NCBI RefSeq assembly: GCF_000621445.1
Contig: NZ_JHYI01000034.1
Location: 1 to 53,484, forward strand
Direction of reading: 5' to 3'
Source: Alkalihalobacillus bogoriensis ATCC BAA-922
Lineage (GTDB): Bacteria > Bacillota > Bacilli > Bacillales > Bacillaceae_F
Length of the DNA: 53,484 bases
Shown: piece after piece, positions 1 through 6,966 of the stretch
Position numbering within the stretch: position 1 is the stretch's first letter
Layout of the letters: each line of letters starts with the position of its first letter
Position numbers and translations under genes: made by a program
The notes under the pieces: model-generated
What the model saw: the letters and a program-made list of their open reading frames with translations, nothing else
Told to the model about the DNA's origin: nothing
The model's database searches: none

Positions 1-255
1 TGCGCCGCGGGCCCATCCTGTAGTGATAGCCGGAGCCATCTTTTAAAATGGAATTATGCAATTCCATCTATTATCCGGTATTAGCACCGATTTCTCGATG
101 TTATCCCAGTCTACAGGGCAGGTTGCCCACGTGTTACTCACCCGTCCGCCGCTAACATCAAAAGAGAACAAGTTCTCTCATGAAGTCCGCTCGACTTGCA
201 TGTATTAGGCACGCCGCCAGCGTTCGTCCTGAGCCAGGATCAAACTCTCCATAAA
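1..255 (-). rRNA. rrs: 16S ribosomal RNA, 5' end (partial)
   Basis: The complement ends in the universal 16S 5' region: GAGTTTGATCCTGGCTCAG is read on the minus strand at about 229-247, followed by the conserved GACGAACGCTGGCGGCGTGCC-type segment. The mature 5' end is placed near 255 from the TTTTATGGAGAG sequence, by comparison with Bacillus 16S. Only the first ~255 bases are in the window; the rest of the operon lies off the left edge. Two promoters and a leader sit just upstream at 256-504. Confidence 0.97.
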
Positions 256-327
256 AGTGTTTGATATAGCTCAAAAATAATTCATTGACGAGATATTACT
301 ATCTCTTTAATTCGCTTGGCTTTTTCT

Positions 328-349
328 TGTTCAGTTTTCAAAGAACTAT
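328..349 (-). promoter_or_regulatory. rrn leader antitermination-type element
   Basis: The minus strand reads TTCTTTGAAAACTGAACA about 75 bases ahead of the 16S 5' end. This string is typical of Bacillus rRNA leaders and spacers, where it belongs to the boxA/processing region. Its placement between promoter and 16S supports that role. Confidence 0.6.
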
Positions 350-388
350 CGCCGTTGTAAGCGGTTGTTATCTTACAGCGACTTTAAT

Positions 389-417
389 ATAATATCATGT
401 GCACTTTTTAATGTCAA
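389..417 (-). promoter_or_regulatory. rrn promoter P2 (proximal)
   Basis: On the minus strand TTGACA (412-417) is followed after exactly 17 bases by TATTAT (389-394). This is a near-consensus sigma-A promoter directed into the 16S gene. Confidence 0.85.
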
Positions 418-475
418 CATCTTTTTAGTGATGTTTTTTTCGGAAAGTGCGATGTCGTTTTCAGCGACGAATATT

Positions 476-504
476 AATATACCATGTGTGATTTCGAACG
501 TCAA
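476..504 (-). promoter_or_regulatory. rrn promoter P1 (distal)
   Basis: On the minus strand TTGACG (499-504) and TATATT (476-481) are separated by 17 bases. Together with the proximal promoter this gives the tandem pair usual for Bacillus rRNA operons. Confidence 0.8.
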
Positions 505-519
505 CATCCTAGCAAGAAA

Positions 520-548
520 ATTACACTGTTAGTTTTTAACAGTGTAAT
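520..548 (-). terminator. Terminator of ygxA
   Basis: An 11-bp inverted repeat (ATTACACTGTT / AACAGTGTAAT) spans the ygxA stop codon and is followed on the minus strand by TTTTC. It would separate ygxA transcription from the rRNA promoters immediately downstream. Confidence 0.6.
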
Positions 549-1398
549 ATCGATGATAAATCCCTGCTCCTTTTGTTTCGACAGCTACAACAGCAATGAT
601 TCCTTTTTGAACTAAATAGTCGATTAACAACTCAATATCAATTTTATAATCTTCAATTTCAGTGACTGCCATCAAGTCAGCAATCGTCCACGGCTCATGG
701 CGTCGATTCATCACTTCAATTAAATGACCACTTCCAACTTCAAGCTTTTGTGATATTGCAAATTCACTTGCAAGCATAAGAAGCTCCATCCGTTTTTCTA
801 ATGATTCTTCTCCCGTTATTAATTCGGTGTATAGCTTGTAAATCTCCGGGTCAATGTTTTTAATTTGATTCCATACTGTCACTTCTGGATAAAAGCCACT
901 TTCAATCACCGCAAGTCTCGCTTTATGATGAAGCGCATGTAAAATATGATTAAACGCATCTAAATAGTTATTTGTTTGGTATAATGCTTTCCCATCTTCA
1001 AACCGACGAACGAGCTTTGATAATTCAATCGTCATCTTTTTTCTTCTTTCTTCAAGTGGAAAGTCATGAAGGCGATGTTTAATTCCTGCCAAATATTCGT
1101 TTCGGTCAAATATAATCTTTCCATTAAATAGCCAGTCAATAAAGCGACGATTATTACCGGTAATGATCCAATTATGCAGCAATTGCTCATCCACATGGTG
1201 CATCGCGACTTTTTTATCGATAAATTCATAATGCTTCACAAACCATGGCTCGCTATTTTCTTCTTTAATGACAAGTAAGATGACATCGTTTTTGTCTGTA
1301 ATGGCTTCATGCCCTTTATCTTTTTCAATAATTAATATTCCTAACGTATCTTGTTCACTTGCTCTGTCTTGGTATAACTCGCGCAACTTTACTTCCAT
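529..1398 (-). CDS. ygxA: YgxA-like nucleotidyltransferase-like protein
   Basis: A 289-residue soluble protein of the nucleotidyltransferase-like family that lies beside the rrnD operon in B. subtilis (YgxA). I see no membrane segments or signal peptide. The N-terminal half should carry the nucleotidyltransferase-like fold and the C-terminal ~100 residues look like a helical winged-helix-type tail. The start ATG at 1396-1398 has a GAGGGG Shine-Dalgarno site. The call rests on overall resemblance and on synteny: the next genes are ygzB and perR, as in B. subtilis. The biochemical function of the family is unknown to me, so none is assigned. Confidence 0.75.
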   Translation of the reverse strand: MEVKLRELYQDRASEQDTLGILIIEKDKGHEAITDKNDVILLVIKEENSEPWFVKHYEFIDKKVAMHHVDEQLLHNWIITGNNRRFIDWLFNGKIIFDRNEYLAGIKHRLHDFPLEERRKKMTIELSKLVRRFEDGKALYQTNNYLDAFNHILHALHHKARLAVIESGFYPEVTVWNQIKNIDPEIYKLYTELITGEESLEKRMELLMLASEFAISQKLEVGSGHLIEVMNRRHEPWTIADLMAVTEIEDYKIDIELLIDYLVQKGIIAVVAVETKGAGIYHRYYTVKN

Positions 1399-1523
1399 GA
1401 CAATGGTCCCCTCTCACGTAAATCATCCACATTATAATTCTTCTAATGTAGTAATTCGACGAAAATGAATGTTTCCCTTTTATGAACTCGAGAGGAGTTC
1501 TAATGATTTTTGTTCTGCATTTA

Positions 1524-1532
1524 TGCTATACT
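1524..1532 (+). promoter_or_regulatory. Putative extended -10 promoter of ygzB
   Basis: TGCTATACT combines a TGn extension with a TATACT -10 box, about 20 bases before the ygzB Shine-Dalgarno site. No good -35 box is visible, which extended -10 promoters can tolerate. Confidence 0.4.
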
Positions 1533-1552
1533 TTGTCCTAGGAGGGAATGTC

Positions 1553-1897
1553 ATGGCTCGTAAACCAACTAATAAAATAAATAAAATTCGTACATTTGCA
1601 TTATTACTCGTTTTTATCGGGATTGTCATTATGTATATTGGTATTTTCTTTCCTTCACCGATTTTAATGTCACTGACTATGGCGCTTGGGTTTTTATGTG
1701 TCATCGGAAGTACAGTCGTTTATTTTTGGATTGGGATGCTATCTACAAAAACCGTGCAAGTCACCTGTCCGGAATGTAGCAAAACGACAAAAATGCTCGG
1801 TCGTGTCGACGCATGTTCGTTTTGCAGTGCTCCACTCACATTAGACCCAGCACTTGAAGGAAAAGAATTTGACGAAAAATATAACAAAAAAAGCTGA
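1553..1897 (+). CDS. ygzB: YgzB-like small zinc-ribbon membrane protein
   Basis: A 114-residue protein with two membrane helices (about residues 14-36 and 40-64) followed by a cytoplasmic tail holding CPEC (about 75-78) and CSFC (about 92-95), a four-cysteine zinc-ribbon arrangement. The ATG at 1553 is chosen over an in-frame ATG 84 bases upstream because AGGAGGGA lies 6 bases ahead of it and the protein then begins MARKPTNK, as in the YgzB family. It converges with perR, as in B. subtilis, and shares a bidirectional terminator with it. Function is unknown; the family is conserved beside perR. Confidence 0.85.
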   Translation: MARKPTNKINKIRTFALLLVFIGIVIMYIGIFFPSPILMSLTMALGFLCVIGSTVVYFWIGMLSTKTVQVTCPECSKTTKMLGRVDACSFCSAPLTLDPALEGKEFDEKYNKKS

Positions 1898-1922
1898 ATG
1901 TCAAAAGACGTTCAGCTTTTTT
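1887..1922. terminator. Bidirectional terminator between ygzB and perR
   Basis: A 12-bp stem (AAGCTGAATGTC / GACGTTCAGCTT, one G-T pair) with an AAAA loop is flanked by A and T runs on both sides, so it can stop both convergent genes. Confidence 0.85.
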
Positions 1923-1924
1923 CA

Positions 1925-2356
1925 TTAATGTTTTGTTTTACACTCCGGACAAACCCCGTAAATTTCCATACGGTGGCTGCCAACATCAAATCCAGTCACA
2001 CTTTCTGCTAACGTTTCCACTTCATCCAATCCTGGATAATGGAAGTCAACAATTTTCCCGCAGCTTTTGCAAATGACATGGTAGTGATCAGAAGTGACAC
2101 AATCAAAACGGCTGGAGGCATCTCCATACGTTAATTCTTTTACAATCCCAACATCTTTAAATACACGTAGATTATTGTAGACTGTTGCGACACTCATATT
2201 TGGAAATCTTCCTTCAAGTGCTTTATAAATATCATCTGCAGTAGGATGTGTCATTGATTCAAAAAGAAACTCTAAGATAGCTTGACGTTGAGGTGTCATG
2301 CGTATTTTCGTACTTTTTAATGAATCAATGGCGTCTTGCAGGTGATGCTTTCCCAT
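1925..2356 (-). CDS. perR: Peroxide-responsive repressor PerR (Fur family)
   Basis: A 143-residue Fur-family repressor very similar to B. subtilis PerR, the iron/manganese-dependent sensor of hydrogen peroxide. The winged helix (about 15-85) contains [10 protein letters not shown] and [12 protein letters not shown]. His37, which is oxidised in PerR, is present in [12 protein letters not shown]. The regulatory metal site is present in DHYH, and the structural zinc site is formed by CKSC and CPEC. The ATG at 2354-2356 is preferred to upstream GTG and ATG codons because GAGGTGG lies 6 bases before it. A Per box about 100 bases upstream suggests autoregulation. The nearby peroxiredoxin bcp fits a peroxide-stress neighbourhood. 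Confidence 0.96.
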   Translation of the reverse strand: MGKHHLQDAIDSLKSTKIRMTPQRQAILEFLFESMTHPTADDIYKALEGRFPNMSVATVYNNLRVFKDVGIVKELTYGDASSRFDCVTSDHYHVICKSCGKIVDFHYPGLDEVETLAESVTGFDVGSHRMEIYGVCPECKTKH

Positions 2357-2452
2357 CGTCATCCACCTCACTTTTTCGATACTAACCTGATGTATGCCCT
2401 ATACGTTGTCTACTATTATTAATATTCCTATATAAGAAAAACTATTCTTATT

Positions 2453-2467
2453 TTATAAATATTATAA
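2453..2467. promoter_or_regulatory. Per box (PerR operator)
   Basis: TTATAAATATTATAA differs from the B. subtilis Per-box consensus TTATAATNATTATAA at one position. It lies in the AT-rich region upstream of perR, as expected for autorepression. Confidence 0.75.
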
Positions 2468-2546
2468 TTAGTATAGGACATTTTGAGAATGGTTGTCAAT
2501 ATTTCTACTATATATATAGGATGAAACTCATGAGAAAATGATTAAA

Positions 2547-2840
2547 TTATTGAAAAAGTAACGGCAAGCCATGGTTCGCATCAACGATAAAAGAAGTGAA
2601 TCGGCTTTCATTGCCTTTTCTTTTCCCTCTTGTTTGTTCGACTTGTAGGCACGCTTCTTTTATTACCGTTTTCAATGACTCAATATGTTGTTCTTCTACA
2701 CCGAGAAGAAACGTTGTATTTCCTTTTCGTAAAAAGCCACCTGTGCTCGCAAGCTCTGTCATCCGATATTCTTTTTTACGAAGCTGTTTTTCGACATTCT
2801 CAACATAAAAATTATTGACGATACAAACCATTAACTTCAT
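2547..2840 (-). CDS. DarA-like cyclic-di-AMP receptor (PII-like)
   Basis: A 97-residue PII-like protein of the cyclic-di-AMP receptor family (B. subtilis DarA/YaaQ). It keeps the family hallmarks: MKLMVCIVNN at the start, the motif TGGFLRKGNTTFLLGVE (about 33-49) that forms the nucleotide pocket, and a final hydrophobic strand. It is shorter than DarA (109 residues) in the segment between the GVE motif and the last strand, where DarA carries its long B loop. The start has AAGGGAAG at good spacing. It lies downstream of the dehydrogenase on the same strand, with a 23-base gap. Its exact signalling target cannot be read from sequence. Confidence 0.8.
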   Translation of the reverse strand: MKLMVCIVNNFYVENVEKQLRKKEYRMTELASTGGFLRKGNTTFLLGVEEQHIESLKTVIKEACLQVEQTRGKRKGNESRFTSFIVDANHGLPLLFQ

Positions 2841-2863
2841 GGCGCTTCTTCCCTTCTTCTTTA

Positions 2864-3814
2864 TTAATATCCGCGAGTGACATCAATCAAATTGATTAAG
2901 CTAGATTCTCCGTTCGTATATGCTTTTAAATTTTGCTCGAAAATCTCAAATGCACGCGGTTGATATTGTGCCGATATCCCTGATAAATGCGGGGTAACCG
3001 TCACGTTGTCCATCGTCCAAAACGGATGGTCTTTTCGTAATGGTTCTTCCTCAAATACATCAAGTACGGCATGAGCGATTTCCCCTTGTTGCAAACATTC
3101 AATTAACTCTTGTTCCACAACGGTCGTTCCTCTGCCGATATTAATGAACACCGCTTCATCTTTCATCAATTGAAAATGAGCTTTCGTGAGCATCCCGTCT
3201 GTTTCTTTTGTACTCGGAAGAACAGAGACGACATAGTCTGCTTCCTTTAATAATACATTGAGCTCAGAAAAAGTAAAGATGCGATCGACATGCTCGACAG
3301 ACTTGCCACTCCGGTTTAAACCGATTGTCTTCATATTAAATGCTTTTGCAATTCTCGCAATTTCAGCGCCAATCGCACCCGCTCCTAATATCGCAATTGT
3401 TTTCCCGTTAATTTCCCGCATTGGTACGGTGCGGTCCCAGTTCGCTTGTTTTTCATGTTCGATGACCGTTTTTGTATTACGTGCCACTTGCAGCATCATT
3501 GCAAATGTATATTCTGCCATCGGTTTCGCGTGAATGCCTCGTGCATTTGTGACGACGATGTCTCGTTTAGCAATCGCCTCAAACGGCATTTTCTCTAACC
3601 CAGCTGAAATGACCATAATCCACTTTAATTGTTTGGCACTATCGATATGCTCTGGTGTTAAGTCCTCGCCGTATGTGATGAGCACTTCGGCATCTTGTAA
3701 GTCTTCTTTTGCTTCGTCAATATTGGCATGAAAGAAAAAATCCAGATTATCGTAAGTAGAGACGAGTCGTTCTTTAATGTTAGATTTGATTTTTGCTGAA
3801 GATACTATTTTCAC
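2864..3814 (-). CDS. D-isomer-specific 2-hydroxyacid dehydrogenase
   Basis: A 316-residue NAD(P)-dependent D-2-hydroxyacid dehydrogenase, interconverting a 2-oxoacid and a D-2-hydroxyacid in the cytoplasm. The Rossmann motif GAGAIG sits mid-protein. The catalytic set is visible: Arg in NIGRGTTV, Glu in DVFEEEP and His in TPHLSG. I place the start at the GTG 3812-3814, because AGAAGGAG precedes it by 8 bases and the protein then begins MKIVSSAKIK. An upstream in-frame ATG has no ribosome site. The substrate is not predictable; phosphoglycerate or glyoxylate/hydroxypyruvate-type reductases share this fold. It lies between bcp and the DarA-like gene on the same strand. Confidence 0.88.
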   Translation of the reverse strand: MKIVSSAKIKSNIKERLVSTYDNLDFFFHANIDEAKEDLQDAEVLITYGEDLTPEHIDSAKQLKWIMVISAGLEKMPFEAIAKRDIVVTNARGIHAKPMAEYTFAMMLQVARNTKTVIEHEKQANWDRTVPMREINGKTIAILGAGAIGAEIARIAKAFNMKTIGLNRSGKSVEHVDRIFTFSELNVLLKEADYVVSVLPSTKETDGMLTKAHFQLMKDEAVFINIGRGTTVVEQELIECLQQGEIAHAVLDVFEEEPLRKDHPFWTMDNVTVTPHLSGISAQYQPRAFEIFEQNLKAYTNGESSLINLIDVTRGY

Positions 3815-3840
3815 CGTGGTTGCTCCTTCTCTTTGTACTA

Positions 3841-3877
3841 ATACCCTCATTATATGAAGGACATATGATGAGGGTAT
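3841..3877 (-). other. Hairpin between bcp and the dehydrogenase gene
   Basis: ATACCCTCAT and ATGAGGGTAT form a perfect 10-bp stem around a 17-base loop, just downstream of bcp. No T run follows on the minus strand, so it is either a weak terminator or an RNA-stability hairpin. Confidence 0.45.
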
Positions 3878-3883
3878 CTGTTT

Positions 3884-4351
3884 TTATTGATTCTCTTTAA
3901 TAAATTGTAATGCTTCTTCAACATGGTCTTTCACTTTTACTTTTCGCCATTCTTTCACGAGTTTTCCTTCTTTATCGATAATAAACGTAGAACGCTCGAT
4001 GCCCATATATTCTTTGCCGAAGTTTTTCTTTAGCTTCCACACGTCATATAACTTCGCTGCTTCTTGCTCTTCATCGGCTAATAATAAAAACGGCAAATCA
4101 TGCTTTTCGATAAATTTTTGGTGGCGATTAATCGGGTCAGGGCTAACACCGATAATGACGGCATCCAACTCTGCAAAGCTTTCATGTTTATCGCGGAAAT
4201 CACATGCTTGTGTTGTACATCCTGGTGTCATATCTTTCGGGTAAAAGTAAAGCACGACATGTTTGCCGCGGAAATCTGTTAACGACACCTTTTCTCCTGT
4301 ATTTGCTTCTAATGTAAAATTTGGTGCAACTTGTCCTATTTCAATTGTCAT
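3884..4351 (-). CDS. bcp: Bcp/PrxQ-type thiol peroxidase
   Basis: A 155-residue thioredoxin-fold peroxiredoxin that reduces hydrogen peroxide and alkyl hydroperoxides, regenerated by thioredoxin. The peroxidatic site is YFYPKDMTPGCTTQAC: Cys45 is peroxidatic and Cys50 is the resolving cysteine, the atypical 2-Cys arrangement of Bcp/PrxQ. Length matches the family (~155). The ATG is preceded by AAAGGAGG. B. subtilis carries the same gene (ygaF) beside perR. Here it is on the same strand as perR, with the dehydrogenase and the DarA-like gene between. Confidence 0.95.
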   Translation of the reverse strand: MTIEIGQVAPNFTLEANTGEKVSLTDFRGKHVVLYFYPKDMTPGCTTQACDFRDKHESFAELDAVIIGVSPDPINRHQKFIEKHDLPFLLLADEEQEAAKLYDVWKLKKNFGKEYMGIERSTFIIDKEGKLVKEWRKVKVKDHVEEALQFIKENQ

Positions 4352-4390
4352 TATGATATCCTCCTTTAAAGATAAGAAAAATTTTGGTAG

Positions 4391-4414
4391 AGAAAAGACG
4401 CTCCGCGTTTTTCT
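4391..4414 (-). terminator. Terminator after the potassium channel gene
   Basis: A GC-capped stem (AGAAAAGACGC / GCGTTTTTCT around TCC) lies between the channel gene and bcp; on the minus strand it ends in a T-rich run. Confidence 0.6.
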
Positions 4415-4451
4415 TTATGTATAGAGTAGCGAATCTTTTAGATCGTTACAA

Positions 4452-4874
4452 CTAATCTGTCCTTCTTTCATGGTAGATAACCGTTGTTACGACAAACGCA
4501 GCCGGAAGAACATAGCCAATTAACGCTTGCACCATCGCAATCGGACGGCCAATGCCAAGCGGTGTAATGTCCCCATACCCGACAGATAACATCGTAACGG
4601 CACTAAAATAAAGCGTGTCTTCAATTAAATGAAATACACTACCGCCAACTTTTCGTTTATCTTCGGTTAATACCGAAAATCCACTAATTTCAAGCGCCAT
4701 ATATAAACAACCGAACGCAATAATAATCGTCCCGTATACGAGAAAGAGGACAACAAAGTTGCGGAGCGATACTTTCTTTCCCCGAATCGGTTCATTTTTC
4801 AATAATAAAATCAAACTCATTACGATTCCCGCTACAGCAATCGTCATAATCAATAATAAAAAAAGCTGCCCCAC
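4452..4874 (-). CDS. Small potassium-channel-like membrane protein
   Basis: A 140-residue membrane protein with a pore loop. Helices are at about 2-22 and 38-60. A pore helix then leads to TMLSVGYGDITP (about 94-105), where VGYGD is the canonical K+ selectivity filter, followed by a last helix. There is no RCK/TrkA-N domain, so gating would come from elsewhere. I place the start at the GTG 4872-4874, 5 bases after GAGGTGG. The upstream GTG at 4881-4883 lies inside that ribosome-binding site. The ribosome site sits in the loop of a long hairpin that also looks like a terminator for the gene upstream. Confidence 0.82.
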   Translation of the reverse strand: MGQLFLLLIMTIAVAGIVMSLILLLKNEPIRGKKVSLRNFVVLFLVYGTIIIAFGCLYMALEISGFSVLTEDKRKVGGSVFHLIEDTLYFSAVTMLSVGYGDITPLGIGRPIAMVQALIGYVLPAAFVVTTVIYHERRTD

Positions 4875-4911
4875 GATAACCACCTCATCTTATCGTATGA
4901 ACAGCTTTTTT
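4859..4911 (-). terminator. Nested hairpin with T run over the channel start site
   Basis: On the minus strand AAAAAAGCTG (4902-4911) pairs with CAGCTTTTTT (4859-4868), and inside it ACGATAA (4890-4896) pairs with TTATCGT (4873-4879). The 10-base loop (4880-4889) holds GAGGTGG, the ribosome site of the channel gene. Seven T follow, so it can also act as an intrinsic terminator for the AIM24-family gene upstream. Confidence 0.6.
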
Positions 4912-4925
4912 GTTTTAGGACAAGA

Positions 4926-5597
4926 TTACTGGCCTTGATTACTAACCATACTCGCAAAATTGGCTAGCGATAACGATTGTACCCACACTTTTCCTGGACC
5001 TGTTAGCTTTGTTAAGAAAAGACCTTCGCCTCCTAACAAAATCGTGCGGACCCCTTTCACGCGTTCGATGTCCATCGTTACTGTCGATTCCATTAAAGCA
5101 ACATGGGAAGTATCGACTTTTAATTGTTGACCTGCTTCTAAGTCAAACTCAACAACATCCCCCATAATATCAACAAATGCCATCCCACTTCCAGATAGCC
5201 TTTGCATAATGAACCCTTCGCCTCCAAATAAGCCGGTCATAATTTTGCGTTGGATATGTATGTCTAAGTCCACACTATCTTCAGCAAGCATAAATGCATC
5301 TTTTTGACAGATGTATTCTTTCGATGGCGACACTTCTAGTGGAATGATTTTGCCTGGTGCAAGTGGTGCAAATCCAATCCGTCCACGTCGGTCTGGGGCG
5401 TTAAACGTTGTTAAAGCTAATGACTCCCCACTTAATACGCGTCGAATGCCTTTCGCGAGTCCACCTCGTAAGTTCGCCTTCATCTCAATTTGCTCATCCA
5501 TCCATAGCATTTTCCCAGGACCAGCATAAAGAGAATCCCCTGCTAATAAATCGACCGTTAATGTTTGCATTGTTGACCCTTCAATTGTGTAATTCAT
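4926..5597 (-). CDS. AIM24 / TIGR00266 family protein
   Basis: A 223-residue all-beta protein of the AIM24 (TIGR00266) family, named after the yeast mitochondrial protein AIM24; the bacterial role is undefined. Typical family features are the glycine-rich turns LAGDSLYAGPGKMLWMD near the N terminus, GEGFIMQRLSGSGMAFV in the middle and a second related GGEGLFLTKLTGPGKVWVQS near the end, consistent with a duplicated beta-sandwich. No signal peptide or membrane helix is seen. The ATG has a strong AGGAGGAG site. It is followed closely by the channel gene on the same strand, and the two may share some transcription. Confidence 0.85.
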   Translation of the reverse strand: MNYTIEGSTMQTLTVDLLAGDSLYAGPGKMLWMDEQIEMKANLRGGLAKGIRRVLSGESLALTTFNAPDRRGRIGFAPLAPGKIIPLEVSPSKEYICQKDAFMLAEDSVDLDIHIQRKIMTGLFGGEGFIMQRLSGSGMAFVDIMGDVVEFDLEAGQQLKVDTSHVALMESTVTMDIERVKGVRTILLGGEGLFLTKLTGPGKVWVQSLSLANFASMVSNQGQ

Positions 5598-5697
5598 GTT
5601 CTTCTCCTCCTCTATCTACCTATATATATGTATACGAATGATGTTCATAGTACGTCGCATTTTTTACAATATCATAGTTTTGGAGGGTTAGGTCAAT

Positions 5698-6789
5698 TTA
5701 GTTGTCTTTTACGGTTAATGTAATTTTATTTGTCGCTAACCATGTTTCAACAAAAGGCCTTATGTTTTCGAATGTTTCTGGAAATTGCTCTGGAAAATAT
5801 AAGTCGCCAGGCCAATTTGGATGTTCGATAATTTTAATTGCTTGTAAAACAACAGCTACCGTTGTTAAATGAGTTTGTCCATTTGGGTCAAATATTGTGA
5901 TTTCTCGTTTGATGGCCTTTCCTGTTTTGTCCGTTCCAACAATATCAATGACAACTTGGTGGGGTCCGCCACTTCCTGGATGGTATAAAACCGATCGTCT
6001 GATTGAAGTGAAACGGTCACCACTGATTAACTTCCATATATTCGTTTTTACTAGAAACAATAACCCTTTCATTGAAAGCTCGTTATCAAATGTAATTCGA
6101 AAATTAACATCATCTGTATTTGCCATTAGTGGGAGTGTAACATGGTCAGGGGTGTCCATCCGATATGTTTTCGTTTTATAACCACTTGGAAATTGGACTA
6201 CTACAGGGTCTGTTAATGGCATGACCGTCTTTTTCTTTTCATTTGCTCCTACGGTAAACGATTTTGTTAATTGATCAATATATTCAACTGAATTCGGTCC
6301 AGCTTTATCTTTTAATGAATAGAGGGCATTAATGTTAATTTGTTCGACATGAGAGAACTCTTCGGCATACACTTTCGCACATAACGATAATAATCCTGCC
6401 ATCCATCCAGACGAAAGAATAATCGGTGCTTTCACTTGTTTTTGCTTTATGAATTCAACGGCTTCATGAAATTTCTCTGGCCATCTTGTAATGTCAATGA
6501 GGGCAATCTGATGTTTAATCGCATAGTCAAGGACATAATTTTCCGGGTCGTTTACAACACTAATAATGAGTGAATAGGATTCTTCGATTTGGGCGAAAGA
6601 CTCCTTTGATACAACGTTTAATTCTACTCCTTTTGCATAATTAAGCTTGTTTGCAAACTCAGTTGCTTTCTCAAGATTTCTTCCGGCAATGGCAATCGGT
6701 AAGGTTGGGTATTTTTCTCGTAGTAATTGAGCAATTTGCCCACCGACTACACCGTACCCGCCGACAATAAGGATACTTTTTTCGTTCAT
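5698..6789 (-). CDS. Saccharopine-dehydrogenase-like NAD(P)-binding protein
   Basis: A 363-residue protein with an N-terminal Rossmann domain (ILIVGGYGVVGGQIAQLL, residues 6-23) followed by AGRNLEKA, as in the saccharopine dehydrogenase NADP-binding family. Members act on C-N or C=N bonds or are uncharacterised oxidoreductases. The C-terminal half (about 130-340) is the alpha/beta substrate-binding part, including HPGSGGPHQV. It lies downstream of the megasynthase gene on the same strand but is separated by a strong hairpin, so it may be independently expressed. A role in tailoring the product, for example reducing a cyclic imine, is only my inference. Confidence 0.7.
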   Translation of the reverse strand: MNEKSILIVGGYGVVGGQIAQLLREKYPTLPIAIAGRNLEKATEFANKLNYAKGVELNVVSKESFAQIEESYSLIISVVNDPENYVLDYAIKHQIALIDITRWPEKFHEAVEFIKQKQVKAPIILSSGWMAGLLSLCAKVYAEEFSHVEQININALYSLKDKAGPNSVEYIDQLTKSFTVGANEKKKTVMPLTDPVVVQFPSGYKTKTYRMDTPDHVTLPLMANTDDVNFRITFDNELSMKGLLFLVKTNIWKLISGDRFTSIRRSVLYHPGSGGPHQVVIDIVGTDKTGKAIKREITIFDPNGQTHLTTVAVVLQAIKIIEHPNWPGDLYFPEQFPETFENIRPFVETWLATNKITLTVKDN

Positions 6790-6896
6790 GTGATAGTGTC
6801 TCCCTTTTTTTACTATTTATCGTACTATGATCATTTCGAATATGATAGAGGTCGTTAGAACGACGAAATGCAAAGTCTAATTGCGCCCTTATATCT

Positions 6897-6935
6897 AAGG
6901 CACTGAAAAGGTGAGATTGTCCTTTTCAGTGCCTT
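6897..6935 (-). terminator. Hairpin downstream of the megasynthase gene
   Basis: A perfect 15-bp inverted repeat (AAGGCACTGAAAAGG and its complement) with a 9-base loop begins about 32 bases past the megasynthase stop. No T run follows on the minus strand, so termination may be partial or the hairpin may protect the 3' end. Confidence 0.65.
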
Positions 6936-6966
6936 TGTGAAACAAATGGCTTTAGTTATTTTGCGG

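Noticed and set aside
4875-4883. GTG at 4881-4883 as the start of the potassium channel gene
   Set aside because: It lies inside the GAGGTGG ribosome site; the GTG at 4872-4874 has correct spacing.
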